Positions 1-9,069 of a stretch of 64,000 nt of DNA are shown in pieces. How positions within the stretch are numbered: the first letter of the stretch is position 1; each line of letters begins with the position of its first letter. The notes beneath the pieces are model-generated. The model saw only the letters and a list, made by a program, of their open reading frames with translations. It ran no database searches and was not told the origin of the DNA. The translations under genes and the position numbers were made by a program. This stretch comes from Bacillus sp. OxB-1 (GTDB lineage Bacteria > Bacillota > Bacilli > Bacillales_A > Planococcaceae), in the NCBI RefSeq assembly GCF_000829195.1, contig NZ_AP013294.1:1313001-1377000 (forward strand), in the 5' to 3' direction.

Positions 1-630
1 GATGATCACGCCGTCGTTCGCAGCGGCTTCATGCACATCTTGAACTTCCAGGAAGATATGGAGGTGGTCGCGACAGCGGCGGATGGACTGGAAGCTTATG
101 ATCAAGTCGCCTTGCATCGGCCGGATGTCTTATTGATGGATCTGAGCATGCCGCCTGGGCAGAGCGGACTGATCGCCACGGGGAGGATCAAGGAAGAGTT
201 TCCGGATACGAAAATCCTCATTTTGACGATGTACGATGATGAAGAATACTTATTCCATGTCCTGAAGAACGGTGCTTCCGGTTATGTGCTAAAAAATTCG
301 CCCGATGAGGAACTGTTGGCGGCCATTCGTACGGTGCATGCGGGTGGAATCTATATCCAACCGACGATGGAGAGCCCGCTCGTCCGGGAATTTCTTGAAA
401 AGGACATGGATGGCGTCGAAACCGATCCGTATCGGATTTTGTCGAAGCGGGAGATTGAAATTCTGCCCCTAGTCGCGAGAGGGTATGGAAATAAGGAGAT
501 TGCGGAAAAGTTATTCATCTCCGTCAAAACGGTAGAAGCACATAAGGCGAAAATCATGGAGAAATTGCAGTTGAAAGGAAGGCCGGAACTCGTCGAGTAT
601 GCCTTGAAAAAGAAGTTGCTGAACTTCTGA
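1..630 (+). CDS. nreC: NarL-family response regulator NreC, 5' partial
   Basis: The reading frame is open from base 1 (it starts [10 protein letters not shown]), so the true start lies upstream of the window. The visible part holds most of a receiver domain with the phospho-acceptor Asp in LLMDLSMP, then a LuxR/NarL-type helix-turn-helix ([26 protein letters not shown]). The sequence closely resembles staphylococcal NreC as I remember it, the DNA-binding partner of the oxygen sensor kinase NreB that switches on nitrate and nitrite respiration. The neighbouring narK and molybdopterin genes fit that role. nreA and nreB would be expected just upstream. Confidence 0.9.
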   Translation, partial: DDHAVVRSGFMHILNFQEDMEVVATAADGLEAYDQVALHRPDVLLMDLSMPPGQSGLIATGRIKEEFPDTKILILTMYDDEEYLFHVLKNGASGYVLKNSPDEELLAAIRTVHAGGIYIQPTMESPLVREFLEKDMDGVETDPYRILSKREIEILPLVARGYGNKEIAEKLFISVKTVEAHKAKIMEKLQLKGRPELVEYALKKKLLNF

Positions 631-643
631 AGGAGGTTTTCCA

Positions 644-1171
644 ATGGTGTCAAATCAAAAATTCAAGTTCGACCTGCCTGCCTTGCGCGTTCTGGAGAAT
701 GAACATCGATACCTCTTGTATCTCATGGACGGCTGGCATTCGATTGTCCTCGGATTCGAACGGGATATCTATACGGAGGAAGAGGCAAGGGAAGCGCTCG
801 GAACATTGCGAAAACAGATTGTGGAATTCATCGAGCCGTTCAAAAACCATACTGATAAGGAAGAGGAATTCCTGTTTCCGATGTTGGCCCGCTATGTGGG
901 AGACGAGCAAGGTCCGGTAGCGGCCACGGAAGAAGAACACGGGGAGATCGATGCGTATATCGGCCATTTTCTCCATCATACGCTTGGTGACTTGACGCAA
1001 TTATCCCTCGCGGAGATGAAAGAAGTGGTCCGGGATGCGGGAGAGGCTTTCGAAGTGATCACCATTCATTTTATCAAAGAGGAATCCATCCTTTATCCCA
1101 TGGTGAATAGAGTGTTGCGCAAGGAGGAGCAGGAACAGCTCTTCAAGGAATTATATACCCCTCTCGTATGA
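644..1171 (+). CDS. Hemerythrin (HHE) domain protein
   Basis: This is a 175-residue helical protein with the spaced His/Glu pattern of the hemerythrin cation-binding family: H in ENEHRYLL, H-x3-E in NHTDKEEEFLFP, EEEHGEID, and H-x3-E in IHFIKEESILYP. Such proteins bind a di-iron centre and sense or buffer O2 or NO. A GGAGG-type site sits 7 nt before the ATG, and the gene begins 13 nt after nreC, so the two are probably co-transcribed. A role in handling NO or O2 during the shift to nitrate respiration is inferred from context only. Confidence 0.8.
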   Translation: MVSNQKFKFDLPALRVLENEHRYLLYLMDGWHSIVLGFERDIYTEEEAREALGTLRKQIVEFIEPFKNHTDKEEEFLFPMLARYVGDEQGPVAATEEEHGEIDAYIGHFLHHTLGDLTQLSLAEMKEVVRDAGEAFEVITIHFIKEESILYPMVNRVLRKEEQEQLFKELYTPLV

Positions 1172-1259
1172 TTCATGTTTCTTCCAGTTCAGGAAGGGGA
1201 AATCAAAGAAGCAATGAATCGAATGCTTCATTCAAAATTTCAGGATGGGAATGATTTGA

Positions 1260-2774
1260 ATGATCAGGAAAATGCAATTGCCTCTACAAACAGCAAACTT
1301 AGTCGTCGGCTTCATGGTATGGGTGCTCATATCTTCCTTGCTGCCATTCATCACGGAAGACATTACGATTCCGCCTGAACGGCTGGCCATCGTAACAGCG
1401 ATTCCGGTTGTCCTCGGATCGATCTTACGGATTCCGCTCGGTTATTACGCGAACATCTTCGGAGCGCGGATCATCTTTCTCGTCAGCTTTATTTTGCTGC
1501 TTTTTCCGGTGTACTACATAAGTGAAACGTCTTCGGTTGCCGGTCTGATTATAGGAGGAACCTTCCTCGGAATCGGGGGAGCGGTCTTCTCCGTCGGGGT
1601 CACCTCCTTGCCGAAGTATTACCCGAAAGAGAAGCATGGGCTCGTCAATGGGATCTACGGGATGGGGAATGTCGGGACGGCGGTTTCCACATTCGCAGCT
1701 CCTGTTTTGGCCACAAAGTTCGGCTGGTCGACGACGGTTAAATTCTATCTGATCTTGCTGCTCGTCTTCGCTGTATTGAATTTTCTATTCGGGGACCGGA
1801 AAGAAGCGAAAGTGAAAACGTCGCTCGTCGAGCAGATCAAAGGTGTCTATAAAAATGAGAAGCTTTGGTTTTTCTCGTTGTTCTATTTCATCACTTTCGG
1901 CTCCTTCGTCGCTTTCACGGTCTTCTTGCCGAATTTCCTCGTGACGTATTTCGGTTTGGAGAAGGTGGATGCCGGAATGCGGACGGCAGGTTTCATTGCC
2001 GTCGCCACGTTCATCCGTCCGGTCGGCGGCTGGCTTGCGGATAAATTCCAACCATTGTTTTTGCTCATGGGCGTGTTTGCAGGATTTACATTTGCGGCCG
2101 TGATCCTCGCTTTTTCGCCGTCCATCGGGCTTTACACGGTCGGGAGCATGATCATCGCCATCTGTGCGGGTCTCGGAAACGGGGTCATCTTCAAATTGGT
2201 GCCGATGTATTTCAACAAACAGGCGGGGACGGCGAACGGGATCGTTTCGATGATGGGGGGGCTTGGCGGCTTCTTCCCTCCGCTTCTTCTTGCGACTATC
2301 CATTCCATGACCGGATCCTATTCAATCGGCTTCATGGCATTTTCGCAAGTCGCCTTGGCTAGTCTTATCATGGTCATCTGGCTGTATTACATGGATCGTT
2401 TATCGTTGCAAAACGAAGTGTTCAATTCGACAGCGCAAGGGATTCTAGTGACGGATACAACAGGACAGATCAAAGCGGTCAATCCTGCCTTCACCCGTTT
2501 GACGGGGTTCACGGAAGAAGAGGCGCTCGGCAAGAATCCGAATATGCTCAGCTCGGGCAGGCAATCCCCGGATTTTTACAAAGATATGTGGGAGATGCTT
2601 GGAGAAGAGGGCAGATGGCAAGGCCAATTATGGAATAAACGGAAAGACGGAAAAGAGTATTTGGAATTGCTCACCATCGCTGCCGTGAAAGATGGCTCCG
2701 GGGATACGGTCCGATACGTCGGGACGTTCAACGACATTACACCACGCCAGGAAGAGGGCAATCGATCGGAATGA
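1260..2774 (+). CDS. narK: NarK-type nitrate/nitrite MFS transporter with C-terminal PAS domain
   Basis: Residues 1-385 form an MFS transporter with about 12 membrane segments and the glycine-rich nitrate-signature-like motifs of the NarK/NasA group (GIGGAVFSVGVTSLPKYYP, GNVGTAVSTFAAP). Residues about 390-495 form a PAS domain (GILVTDTTGQIKAVNPAF, LTGFTEEEALGKNPNMLSSG, YVGTFNDITPRQ). No kinase, GGDEF or other output domain follows. The frame is continuous across the junction, so this is a real fusion in the sequence as given. The ATG at 1260 is preceded by GGATGGGA; Met-5 is an alternative start. Nitrate import or nitrite export is inferred from the family and from nreC next door. Confidence 0.85.
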   Translation: MIRKMQLPLQTANLVVGFMVWVLISSLLPFITEDITIPPERLAIVTAIPVVLGSILRIPLGYYANIFGARIIFLVSFILLLFPVYYISETSSVAGLIIGGTFLGIGGAVFSVGVTSLPKYYPKEKHGLVNGIYGMGNVGTAVSTFAAPVLATKFGWSTTVKFYLILLLVFAVLNFLFGDRKEAKVKTSLVEQIKGVYKNEKLWFFSLFYFITFGSFVAFTVFLPNFLVTYFGLEKVDAGMRTAGFIAVATFIRPVGGWLADKFQPLFLLMGVFAGFTFAAVILAFSPSIGLYTVGSMIIAICAGLGNGVIFKLVPMYFNKQAGTANGIVSMMGGLGGFFPPLLLATIHSMTGSYSIGFMAFSQVALASLIMVIWLYYMDRLSLQNEVFNSTAQGILVTDTTGQIKAVNPAFTRLTGFTEEEALGKNPNMLSSGRQSPDFYKDMWEMLGEEGRWQGQLWNKRKDGKEYLELLTIAAVKDGSGDTVRYVGTFNDITPRQEEGNRSE

Positions 2775-2797
2775 TCGGTCGCCCTCGCTGCTTTTTC
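2756..2797 (+). terminator. Possible weak terminator after narK
   Basis: An imperfect dyad (GGGC...CGATC / GATCG...GCCC) overlaps the narK stop codon and is followed after a short gap by CTTTTTC. The T-run is displaced from the stem, so function is uncertain. Confidence 0.35.
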
Positions 2798-2855
2798 AAA
2801 GTCATGTCCAATGCATATATAATTAGGTAAAGCCTATTGGAAGGGGGGCGAAGAA

Positions 2856-3875
2856 GTGGACGATCGTTATTCAAGGCAGATTTTATTCAAACCGATCGGG
2901 CATGCCGGGCAGGCGGAGTTGGCGGGGGCGCATGCGCTTCTGGTCGGTTGCGGTGCTCTTGGCTCGTCGATTGCGGAAACATTGGTGCGTGCAGGTATCG
3001 GGAAATTGACCATTGCCGACCGTGATTATGTCGAATCGACCAATTTGCAGAGGCAGCAGCTCTTCACGGAAAACGATGCGGAAGGCGGCGTCCCGAAAGT
3101 GGTGGCCGCCGAAAAGCGGTTGCGCCAAATCCGGGATGACGTAGAAATTGTGACGGTGCTTGATCATATCGATGGACCGCTCCTGGAACGGTTGGCCTCC
3201 GATGTCGAAATTCTGCTGGATGCAACAGATAATTTCGAGACCCGGCTCTTGCTGAATGACATGGCATGGAAAAAGGGGATACCTTGGATTTATGGAGCTT
3301 GTGTCGGGAGTACAGGCGTCGTTTTTCCGTTCATTCCGGGACGCTCCGCCTGTTTCCGCTGCCTATTACCCATCCTTCCAGCGGTGAATGAAACTTGTGA
3401 TACGGCCGGAATCATCGCCCCTGCCGCTCAAATTGCAGCAGCTCATCAAAGTGCGGAGGCGTTGAAATGGCTGACGGGAAACGAATCGGCCATGCGAAAG
3501 AAAGTGCTGCATTTTGACATTTGGAACAATACATATGTGGAAGCGGGGATTTCCCGGATCCGGAACGAACAATGCGAATCTTGTGGGAAGGCACCCACGT
3601 ATCCCGCCCTCGAACGGACGGAAGGGACAGGCTATGCCGTCTTATGCGGCCGGGATACGGTCCAGATCGTGCCGGAGGAGGGGCGTACTTTGACGATTGA
3701 AGACGGGGAGCAGGTGGCCATCCGTCTGGGAGGAACGTATAAAAAGACGCCGTTTTTCATCCAATTCCATGCAGACGGATACCGCTGCGTGTTATTCGGA
3801 AACGGCCGGCTACTCATTCACGGCTTGCGGGATATGGGAACGGGCCGGAAATTGTACCATCAATTATTTGGTTGA
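2856..3875 (+). CDS. moeB: MoeB/ThiF adenylyltransferase
   Basis: This 339-residue E1-like enzyme adenylates the C-terminal Gly-Gly of MoaD (or ThiS) to allow sulfur transfer. It has the ATP-binding loop VGCGALGSSIAETLVRAGIG, the RQ-rich segment NLQRQQLF, the DATDNFETR motif and two zinc-binding CxxC pairs (CFRC and CESC). A C-terminal extension of about 90 residues beyond the E. coli MoeB length matches the Bacillus type. GTG start with AAGGGGGG 7 nt upstream. It opens the molybdopterin cluster. ThiF activity on ThiS cannot be excluded from sequence. Confidence 0.9.
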   Translation: MDDRYSRQILFKPIGHAGQAELAGAHALLVGCGALGSSIAETLVRAGIGKLTIADRDYVESTNLQRQQLFTENDAEGGVPKVVAAEKRLRQIRDDVEIVTVLDHIDGPLLERLASDVEILLDATDNFETRLLLNDMAWKKGIPWIYGACVGSTGVVFPFIPGRSACFRCLLPILPAVNETCDTAGIIAPAAQIAAAHQSAEALKWLTGNESAMRKKVLHFDIWNNTYVEAGISRIRNEQCESCGKAPTYPALERTEGTGYAVLCGRDTVQIVPEEGRTLTIEDGEQVAIRLGGTYKKTPFFIQFHADGYRCVLFGNGRLLIHGLRDMGTGRKLYHQLFG

Positions 3876-3891
3876 ATAGGGGGAGCGGTCA

Positions 3892-4407
3892 TTGTCACAT
3901 TTGGAGGAGTTGGATCGGGAGAAGGAATTGTCGGTTTGTGTTTTGACGATCAGCGATACCCGGCTGCCGGAAGAGGATGCAAGCGGAATGGTCATCCGCC
4001 GGAAGTTGGAGGAGGCCGGGCATCTGGTCGCGGAAACACGGATTTGCCGGGATGAACCCCATGAGATTGCCTCGGCGCTCGTCCAATGGTTTGAAGACGC
4101 CGAAATTGATGCCATCATTACAACGGGCGGAACGGGAATTAGTCATCGCGATGTTACAATCGAAACGGTGTCACCTTTTTTTACGAAAACATTGGACGGC
4201 TTCGGTGAACTGTTCCGTTATGTCAGCTATGTGGAGGACGTCGGATCGAAGGCTTTATTAAGCCGGGCGACCGCGGGCACCGTCCAGAACCAGGCGGTCT
4301 TCGTTCTGCCTGGTTCCTCGAAGGCGGTCGCTTTGGCGATGGAGAAGTTGATTTTGCCAGAAATACATCATATTGTGCATGAATTAAAAAAGCATCTCAC
4401 GGAGTAG
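3892..4407 (+). CDS. moaB: Molybdopterin biosynthesis protein MoaB
   Basis: A 171-residue MoCF-domain protein with the molybdopterin-binding TTGGTGISHRDVTIET motif and the C-terminal LPGSSKAVALAMEKLILPE segment. MoaB/Mog proteins adenylylate molybdopterin before molybdate insertion by MoeA. It starts with TTG, supported by TAGGGGGA 7 nt upstream, and follows moeB by 16 nt. It converges on moaC, leaving only 3 nt between the stop codons. Confidence 0.9.
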   Translation: MSHLEELDREKELSVCVLTISDTRLPEEDASGMVIRRKLEEAGHLVAETRICRDEPHEIASALVQWFEDAEIDAIITTGGTGISHRDVTIETVSPFFTKTLDGFGELFRYVSYVEDVGSKALLSRATAGTVQNQAVFVLPGSSKAVALAMEKLILPEIHHIVHELKKHLTE

Positions 4408-4410
4408 GAC

Positions 4411-4902
4411 TTATCCTTCCCGTTGGAAGTCGCCATTTTTGCCGCCAGTCTTTTTCAGCAGCATTGTCGGGCCGATGATCATTTCTTTGCCTGCGGCTTT
4501 ACACATATCGTAGATGGTGAGCGCCGCAGCCGAGGCTGCTGTGAGGGCTTCCATTTCGACCCCGGTCAAGCCTTTCGTTTTCACCTCGGCTTGGATCAGG
4601 ACTTCGTAGTGCTTGGCAGCTTCATCGATCTTCCAATCAAACCGGACATCGATCCCTGTCAATGGCAGCGGATGGCACATCGGGATGATGTTCGCCGTGT
4701 TTTTGGCCGCCATGATGGCCGCCACTTGGGCAACCGCGAAGACATCGCCTTTCTTGTTCGTTCCCTCCGTTATTTGGGAGTGGATCGTTTCATTGACGAT
4801 GATGGAGGATTTGGCGATGGCCGTACGTGCCGTGACCGCCTTGTCCGAGACATCGACCATTTTGGCGCGTCCTTGTTCGTTGAAATGAGTAAGTTCAGAC
4901 AT
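4411..4902 (-). CDS. moaC: Cyclic pyranopterin monophosphate synthase MoaC
   Basis: A 163-residue protein with MoaC hallmarks: [18 protein letters not shown] at the N-terminus, [16 protein letters not shown] and the [20 protein letters not shown] helix. MoaC works with MoaA to make cyclic pyranopterin monophosphate from GTP. AAAGGA lies just before the ATG. It is the only gene of the cofactor set on the minus strand, facing moaB and divergent from moeA across 71 nt, so it must have its own promoter. Confidence 0.95.
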   Translation of the reverse strand: MSELTHFNEQGRAKMVDVSDKAVTARTAIAKSSIIVNETIHSQITEGTNKKGDVFAVAQVAAIMAAKNTANIIPMCHPLPLTGIDVRFDWKIDEAAKHYEVLIQAEVKTKGLTGVEMEALTAASAAALTIYDMCKAAGKEMIIGPTMLLKKTGGKNGDFQREG

Positions 4903-4973
4903 CGTATCGCGTCCTTTCTGCTGATGGTAGTTTGTGTAGATACAGTATAACAGATGGAAGTGGGGGGATTTGC

Positions 4974-6230
4974 ATGGTTGAATTGAGGAAGCCTATTCCG
5001 GTAGCGGAAGCTGTGCGCCGGGTGATGGATAACGTACAGCCGCTTGGGACGGAGAACGTGCCTTTGGAAGATACATACGGAAGGATCTTGGCGGAGCCAA
5101 TCATTGCAAAACATGATGTCCCGCCTTTTGACCGATCGCCATACGACGGATTCGCCATTCGTGCCGAAGATTCAGCTGGGGCTTCGGGAGAGGAGCGGGT
5201 ATCGTTTTCCGTAATCGGCAAAATCGGTGCGGGCCATGTGGGGGAAAAAGCGCCCGGGACGAATGAAGCCTACCGGATCATGACGGGGGCGCAAATACCG
5301 TTACAGGCAGATGCCGTCGTCATGCTGGAGCAAACCGTTGAACAGGGGGACGGCTTTACAATCCGAAAAACGTTTGCACCGGGGGAGAATATTTCATTCC
5401 AAGGGGAAGATGCAAAAGAGGGAGAAACGCTCATTGAGGCGGGTACCCTTATCCATCCGGGAACAATCGCCCTGCTCGCCACGTTCGGCTATGCAGAAGT
5501 GGAAGTGGGGAAACGGCCGGTAGCCGGGATTTTATCAACGGGAACTGAATTGCTTTCCGTTTCGGACGAGCTCGTGCCAGGGAAGATCCGCAATTCGAAC
5601 GGCCCGATGGTGGAAGCCCAATTGAAACGGATGGGGATTGAGTGCCGATCCTACGGCGCCATGGAAGATGATTTGGATGCTTGCACCGCCATCGTCGAAC
5701 AGGCCCTTGCGGAAACGGATGTCCTGTTGACGACCGGAGGCGTGTCCGTCGGCGACTATGATTATTTGCCGGCCGTCTATGAGCGGCTCGGTGCGAAAGT
5801 GTTATTCAATAAGGTGATGATGCGTCCGGGCAGTGTGACGACAGTGGCGGTGCTGGAGGGGAAATTTTTGTTCGGATTGTCCGGGAATCCGTCCGCTTGC
5901 TTCACCGGGTTCGAATTGTTTGCACGGCCGGCCATTCTCGGTATGATGGGAGGAACAGCGCCGTATATGCCGCGGATGAAAGCGGAACTCGGTGAAGATT
6001 TCACGAAACCGAATCCGTTCACGCGTTTTATCCGAGCTGTTTGGGAGCTGGCGCCGGAAGGGATGATCGCAGTGCCTGCCGGTTTCAATAAATCGAATGC
6101 CGTTTCGTCGATTGCACGGGGAAATTGTCTAATCGTGCTGCCGAGCGGGACACGTGGATACGAAAAAGGGATGGAAGTCGATATTTTGCTGATCGGCGCC
6201 GAACAGGGCGTCCGTGATTGGGTATTATGA
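4974..6230 (+). CDS. moeA: Molybdopterin molybdenumtransferase MoeA
   Basis: 418 residues. It inserts molybdate into adenylylated molybdopterin. Visible hallmarks are [16 protein letters not shown] near the N-terminus, [18 protein letters not shown], the MoCF core [16 protein letters not shown], and [21 protein letters not shown]. The ATG at 4974 was chosen over an upstream in-frame TTG (4932) because a GGAAGTGGGGGG site sits just before it and the protein then begins in the normal family position (VELRKPIPV). The stop overlaps the mobB start as ATGA. Confidence 0.95.
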   Translation: MVELRKPIPVAEAVRRVMDNVQPLGTENVPLEDTYGRILAEPIIAKHDVPPFDRSPYDGFAIRAEDSAGASGEERVSFSVIGKIGAGHVGEKAPGTNEAYRIMTGAQIPLQADAVVMLEQTVEQGDGFTIRKTFAPGENISFQGEDAKEGETLIEAGTLIHPGTIALLATFGYAEVEVGKRPVAGILSTGTELLSVSDELVPGKIRNSNGPMVEAQLKRMGIECRSYGAMEDDLDACTAIVEQALAETDVLLTTGGVSVGDYDYLPAVYERLGAKVLFNKVMMRPGSVTTVAVLEGKFLFGLSGNPSACFTGFELFARPAILGMMGGTAPYMPRMKAELGEDFTKPNPFTRFIRAVWELAPEGMIAVPAGFNKSNAVSSIARGNCLIVLPSGTRGYEKGMEVDILLIGAEQGVRDWVL

Positions 6231-6739
6231 AGACGCTCCATATCGTCGGCTTCAAAAATAGCGGGAAAACGACATTGATCGCTAGATGGGTCAGCCTGTT
6301 GAAAGCGGAAGGACGATCGGTCGCCGTGCTGAAACATCATGGGCACGGCGGAATGCCCTCGATGCCCGATGACGAGACGGACACGATGCAGTTTTGGAAT
6401 AGCGGGGCGGACACGACAGTCGTTGCAGGGGGTGGAGCCGTTCAACTGCTTTGGAATGAAGAGCCCCCCTTCGACCAATTGAAGGCCTTGTCCACAATGG
6501 GGCATCCGGATGTACTGCTCATTGAAGGGTATAAGAGTGAACCGGGTGAGAAGATCATCCTTCTTCGGAGCGCAGAAGACTGGAATCCTCTTGGAGAATT
6601 GACTGATATTCGGCTTGTCGTCGGTTGTCCGGAATTGGAGTTGGACATGCCGCATATCCAGTCGCGGGACTGCGTCAGCGAATTGGACGATTGGTTTGCC
6701 AAATGGCTCGTAGAGGAGGAAGCACATGAAACCTTTTGA
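6227..6739 (+). CDS. mobB: Molybdopterin-guanine dinucleotide biosynthesis protein MobB
   Basis: 170-residue P-loop GTPase. The Walker A motif (GFKNSGKTTLIARW) is at the N-terminus, with KHHGHGG and VLLIEGYKSE further on, all typical of MobB, which assists MobA in making the dinucleotide cofactor. It starts at an ATG overlapping the moeA stop (ATGA) and overlaps moaE by 14 nt, so translational coupling is likely. Confidence 0.93.
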   Translation: MKTLHIVGFKNSGKTTLIARWVSLLKAEGRSVAVLKHHGHGGMPSMPDDETDTMQFWNSGADTTVVAGGGAVQLLWNEEPPFDQLKALSTMGHPDVLLIEGYKSEPGEKIILLRSAEDWNPLGELTDIRLVVGCPELELDMPHIQSRDCVSELDDWFAKWLVEEEAHETF

Positions 6740-7169
6740 AATCGTGGAAAAACCGATAGAAATTCAAAAATATATGGATTATGTCCTTCATCCATCGGCT
6801 GGCGCGGTGACAGTGTTCACCGGAAATGTGCGGGAATGGACGCATGGCGTTCGGACATTGTACTTGGCTTATGAGGCGTATGTGCCGATGGCGGAGAAGA
6901 AGATGGCGGAAATCGGTGCGGAGATGGAAGAGAAGTGGCCGGGCGTGAAGGTGGCGATTGTCCATCGTATCGGCGAGCTGCATATATCCGATATCGCGGT
7001 GCTTATTGCAGTATCCTCCCCCCATCGGAAAGCGGCGTATGAAGCGAATGAATACGCGATCGACCGCATCAAGGAAATTGTCCCGATCTGGAAGAAGGAG
7101 ATTTGGGAAGACGGGGAAGAGTGGATCGGCGAACAGAAAAAATATCCGGAGCAGGGGGTGCAGAATTGA
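6726..7169 (+). CDS. moaE: Molybdopterin synthase catalytic subunit MoaE
   Basis: 147 residues. The large subunit of molybdopterin synthase, which adds two sulfurs from MoaD thiocarboxylate to cyclic pyranopterin. Family motifs: GAVTVFTGNVREWTHG, LAYEAYVPMAEKKM, VHRIGELHISDIAVLIAVSSPHR and the late PIWKKE catalytic lysine segment. AGAGGAGG lies just before the ATG, inside mobB. Confidence 0.95.
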   Translation: MKPFEIVEKPIEIQKYMDYVLHPSAGAVTVFTGNVREWTHGVRTLYLAYEAYVPMAEKKMAEIGAEMEEKWPGVKVAIVHRIGELHISDIAVLIAVSSPHRKAAYEANEYAIDRIKEIVPIWKKEIWEDGEEWIGEQKKYPEQGVQN

Positions 7170-7399
7170 TCAGAGTGAATTATTTTGCAAGACTCCGTGA
7201 GTTGACGGGGAAAGGGGAAGAGACGATCAACCGTGAAACGATGACGGTTCAAGAATTGCTCGATTGGGCGGAAGAGACGTACCCCGGCTTCGGGGCGACT
7301 CCTGTCCACGTGGCGGTGAATGAAGAGTACGCCTTGAAAGAGGATATCATCCAATCGGGAGATAATTGCGCATTCATCCCACCGGTGAGCGGGGGATGA
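7166..7399 (+). CDS. moaD: Molybdopterin synthase sulfur carrier subunit MoaD
   Basis: 77-residue ubiquitin-fold protein ending in Gly-Gly (PPVSGG), the residue pair that is adenylated by MoeB and carries sulfur. The start is taken as the TTG at 7166, which overlaps the moaE stop (TTGA) and has GCAGGGGG upstream; the protein then begins LIRVNYFARL, as expected. The stop overlaps the mobA start. Confidence 0.92.
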   Translation: MIRVNYFARLRELTGKGEETINRETMTVQELLDWAEETYPGFGATPVHVAVNEEYALKEDIIQSGDNCAFIPPVSGG

Positions 7400-7968
7400 C
7401 GAAGACGATCGGCGTCGTACTGGCCGGAGGGCTATCCCGGCGGTTCGGGTCGCCGAAAGCATTTGCCCGGTTGGATGATCGGCCGTTTTTCCGGATTGCA
7501 ATGGATGCGCTGGACGGGTTGTGCAGCGAGGTGATCATCGTGACGCGGCCCGAGCTGCACGCGGGATTTCCGGAAACGGCGACGGTCATCGTGGATATGG
7601 AAGAGTTTCAAGGGCTCGGTCCGCTTGCAGGGATTCTGTCGGCGATGGAATTTGTGGAAGCGGACCGCTACGTCATATTGCCATGCGATATGCCTTATAT
7701 TAGTCGTTCGGTCATGGTGGGTTTGATTGGGCAACATCGATCCGGCGTGACGGCGGTCCGGACGGGAGATAGGTTTCATCCGCTCATTTCCATATGGGAT
7801 CGGGACTTGAGCCAGGCACTGCGAACCGCCCTTGAAAAAGAACAGCTGCGCGTCATGGAAATTCTGTCATCGGCTGATGTGACGTGGGTGGACGGCGATG
7901 GATTGGCAAAAAACGATAAGCGGGTGTTCCGGAATGTGAATGACCCCGGCTTACTGGAAAGGGATTGA
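7396..7968 (+). CDS. mobA: Molybdenum cofactor guanylyltransferase MobA
   Basis: 190 residues with a nucleotidyltransferase Rossmann fold. The GTP-binding signature ([20 protein letters not shown]) is at the N-terminus and the metal-binding LPCDMPYIS motif is in the middle. MobA adds GMP to molybdopterin to give the dinucleotide cofactor used by nitrate reductases and formate dehydrogenases. The ATG overlaps the moaD stop as ATGA. Confidence 0.93.
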   Translation: MTKTIGVVLAGGLSRRFGSPKAFARLDDRPFFRIAMDALDGLCSEVIIVTRPELHAGFPETATVIVDMEEFQGLGPLAGILSAMEFVEADRYVILPCDMPYISRSVMVGLIGQHRSGVTAVRTGDRFHPLISIWDRDLSQALRTALEKEQLRVMEILSSADVTWVDGDGLAKNDKRVFRNVNDPGLLERD

Positions 7969-7973
7969 GGACA

Positions 7974-8984
7974 ATGGAAGCCATCTTAGACAAGCTCGGA
8001 AGGCCGATCCGGGATCTGCGGATTTCGGTGACGGACCGTTGCAATTTCCGCTGTTCCTACTGCATGCCGAAAGAGATTTTCGGCGATGATTATGTATTCC
8101 TGCCAAAGGGGGAGCTGCTCGCATTCGAAGAAGTGGAGCGGTTAGCCCGTCTCTTTGCCTTGCTCGGAGTGAAAAAATTGCGCCTGACTGGCGGGGAGCC
8201 GCTTTTGCGCCGAGGCTTGCCCGAGTTGGTCGGAAAGTTGATGGGCGTTCCGGGTATTGAGGATATCGGTTTGACGACGAACGCGGTTCTGCTCCGTCAA
8301 CATGCCCGTCCGCTATACGAAACGGGGCTTCGGCGCCTGAATATCAGCCTGGATGCCCTCGATTCCATCATTTTTGGCGAGATAAACGGCCGGGGTACCG
8401 GACCGGAATTGATTCTTGAAAATATAGACCATGCGAAAGAGGTCGGATTTGATGTTAAAGTGAATATGGTCGTCCAAAAAGGGGTCAATGAAACGGAAAT
8501 CCTTCCGATGGCCGCTTATTTCAAGGAACGCGGAATTACGCTGCGTTTCATCGAGTTCATGGATGTCGGAAATGACAACGCATGGAGTTTCCGGAAAGTC
8601 GTGACGAAGAAAGAGATCTTTGCAATGTTGAATGAAACGCATGCTCTGGAACCGGTCGATGAGAATTATTACGGTGAAGTGGCGAAGCGTTACCGCTATG
8701 CGGATAACGGGGCGGAAGTCGGGTTCATCACATCCGTATCGGAATCGTTCTGCTCCACTTGCACCCGCGCCCGGCTCTCTTCCGACGGCAAGTTATACAC
8801 ATGTTTATTCGCATCGGAAGGGTTCGATCTGCGGGAATTGGTCCGCAGCGGGCAATCGGATGAGGAGTTGTTGATGGCCATCACGGAAGTATGGAACAGC
8901 CGGACCGACCGATACTCCGACGAACGAACCGAACAGACGGCGAAAAACCGGAGGAAAATCGGGATGAGTTATATCGGTGGGTGA
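7974..8984 (+). CDS. moaA: GTP 3',8-cyclase MoaA (radical SAM)
   Basis: 336 residues. The radical-SAM cluster motif [10 protein letters not shown] is near the N-terminus (preceded by DLRISVTDR), [10 protein letters not shown] follows, and the second cluster is built from the C-terminal [19 protein letters not shown]. MoaA rearranges GTP in the first step of the pathway. The ATG at 7974 is chosen, but an in-frame TTG at 7965 that overlaps the mobA stop (TTGA, as at moaD) is a serious alternative. It closes the cofactor cluster; no clear terminator follows. Confidence 0.95.
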   Translation: MEAILDKLGRPIRDLRISVTDRCNFRCSYCMPKEIFGDDYVFLPKGELLAFEEVERLARLFALLGVKKLRLTGGEPLLRRGLPELVGKLMGVPGIEDIGLTTNAVLLRQHARPLYETGLRRLNISLDALDSIIFGEINGRGTGPELILENIDHAKEVGFDVKVNMVVQKGVNETEILPMAAYFKERGITLRFIEFMDVGNDNAWSFRKVVTKKEIFAMLNETHALEPVDENYYGEVAKRYRYADNGAEVGFITSVSESFCSTCTRARLSSDGKLYTCLFASEGFDLRELVRSGQSDEELLMAITEVWNSRTDRYSDERTEQTAKNRRKIGMSYIGG

Positions 8985-8993
8985 CAAAACGTA

Positions 8994-9022
8994 TTGACCT
9001 GCCCGACGGGGTCAGGTATAAT
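8994..9022 (+). promoter_or_regulatory. Sigma-A promoter of eutWV with internal dyad
   Basis: TTGACC (8994-8999), a 17-nt spacer, then TATAAT (9017-9022), close to the consensus. The spacer contains an inverted repeat, TGACC (8995-8999) and GGTCA (9010-9014), which could be an operator or part of a short hairpin after moaA. It lies about 48 nt before eutW. Confidence 0.75.
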
Positions 9023-9069
9023 TTAACAGACTATTTATTTCTGACGATTCCGACAAAAAGGGAGAAAAA

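Noticed and set aside
1175..1378. 67-codon ORF overlapping the narK start
   Set aside because: It shares most of its length with narK in another frame and has no motif; narK's membrane helices are clear.
5777..6727. 316-codon minus-strand ORF
   Set aside because: It is antisense to moeA and mobB, both of which are certain genes.
8985..9069. Cobalamin riboswitch before the eut genes
   Set aside because: The gap is only 85 nt and holds a promoter; no B12-box-like sequence is seen here or in the eutA leader.
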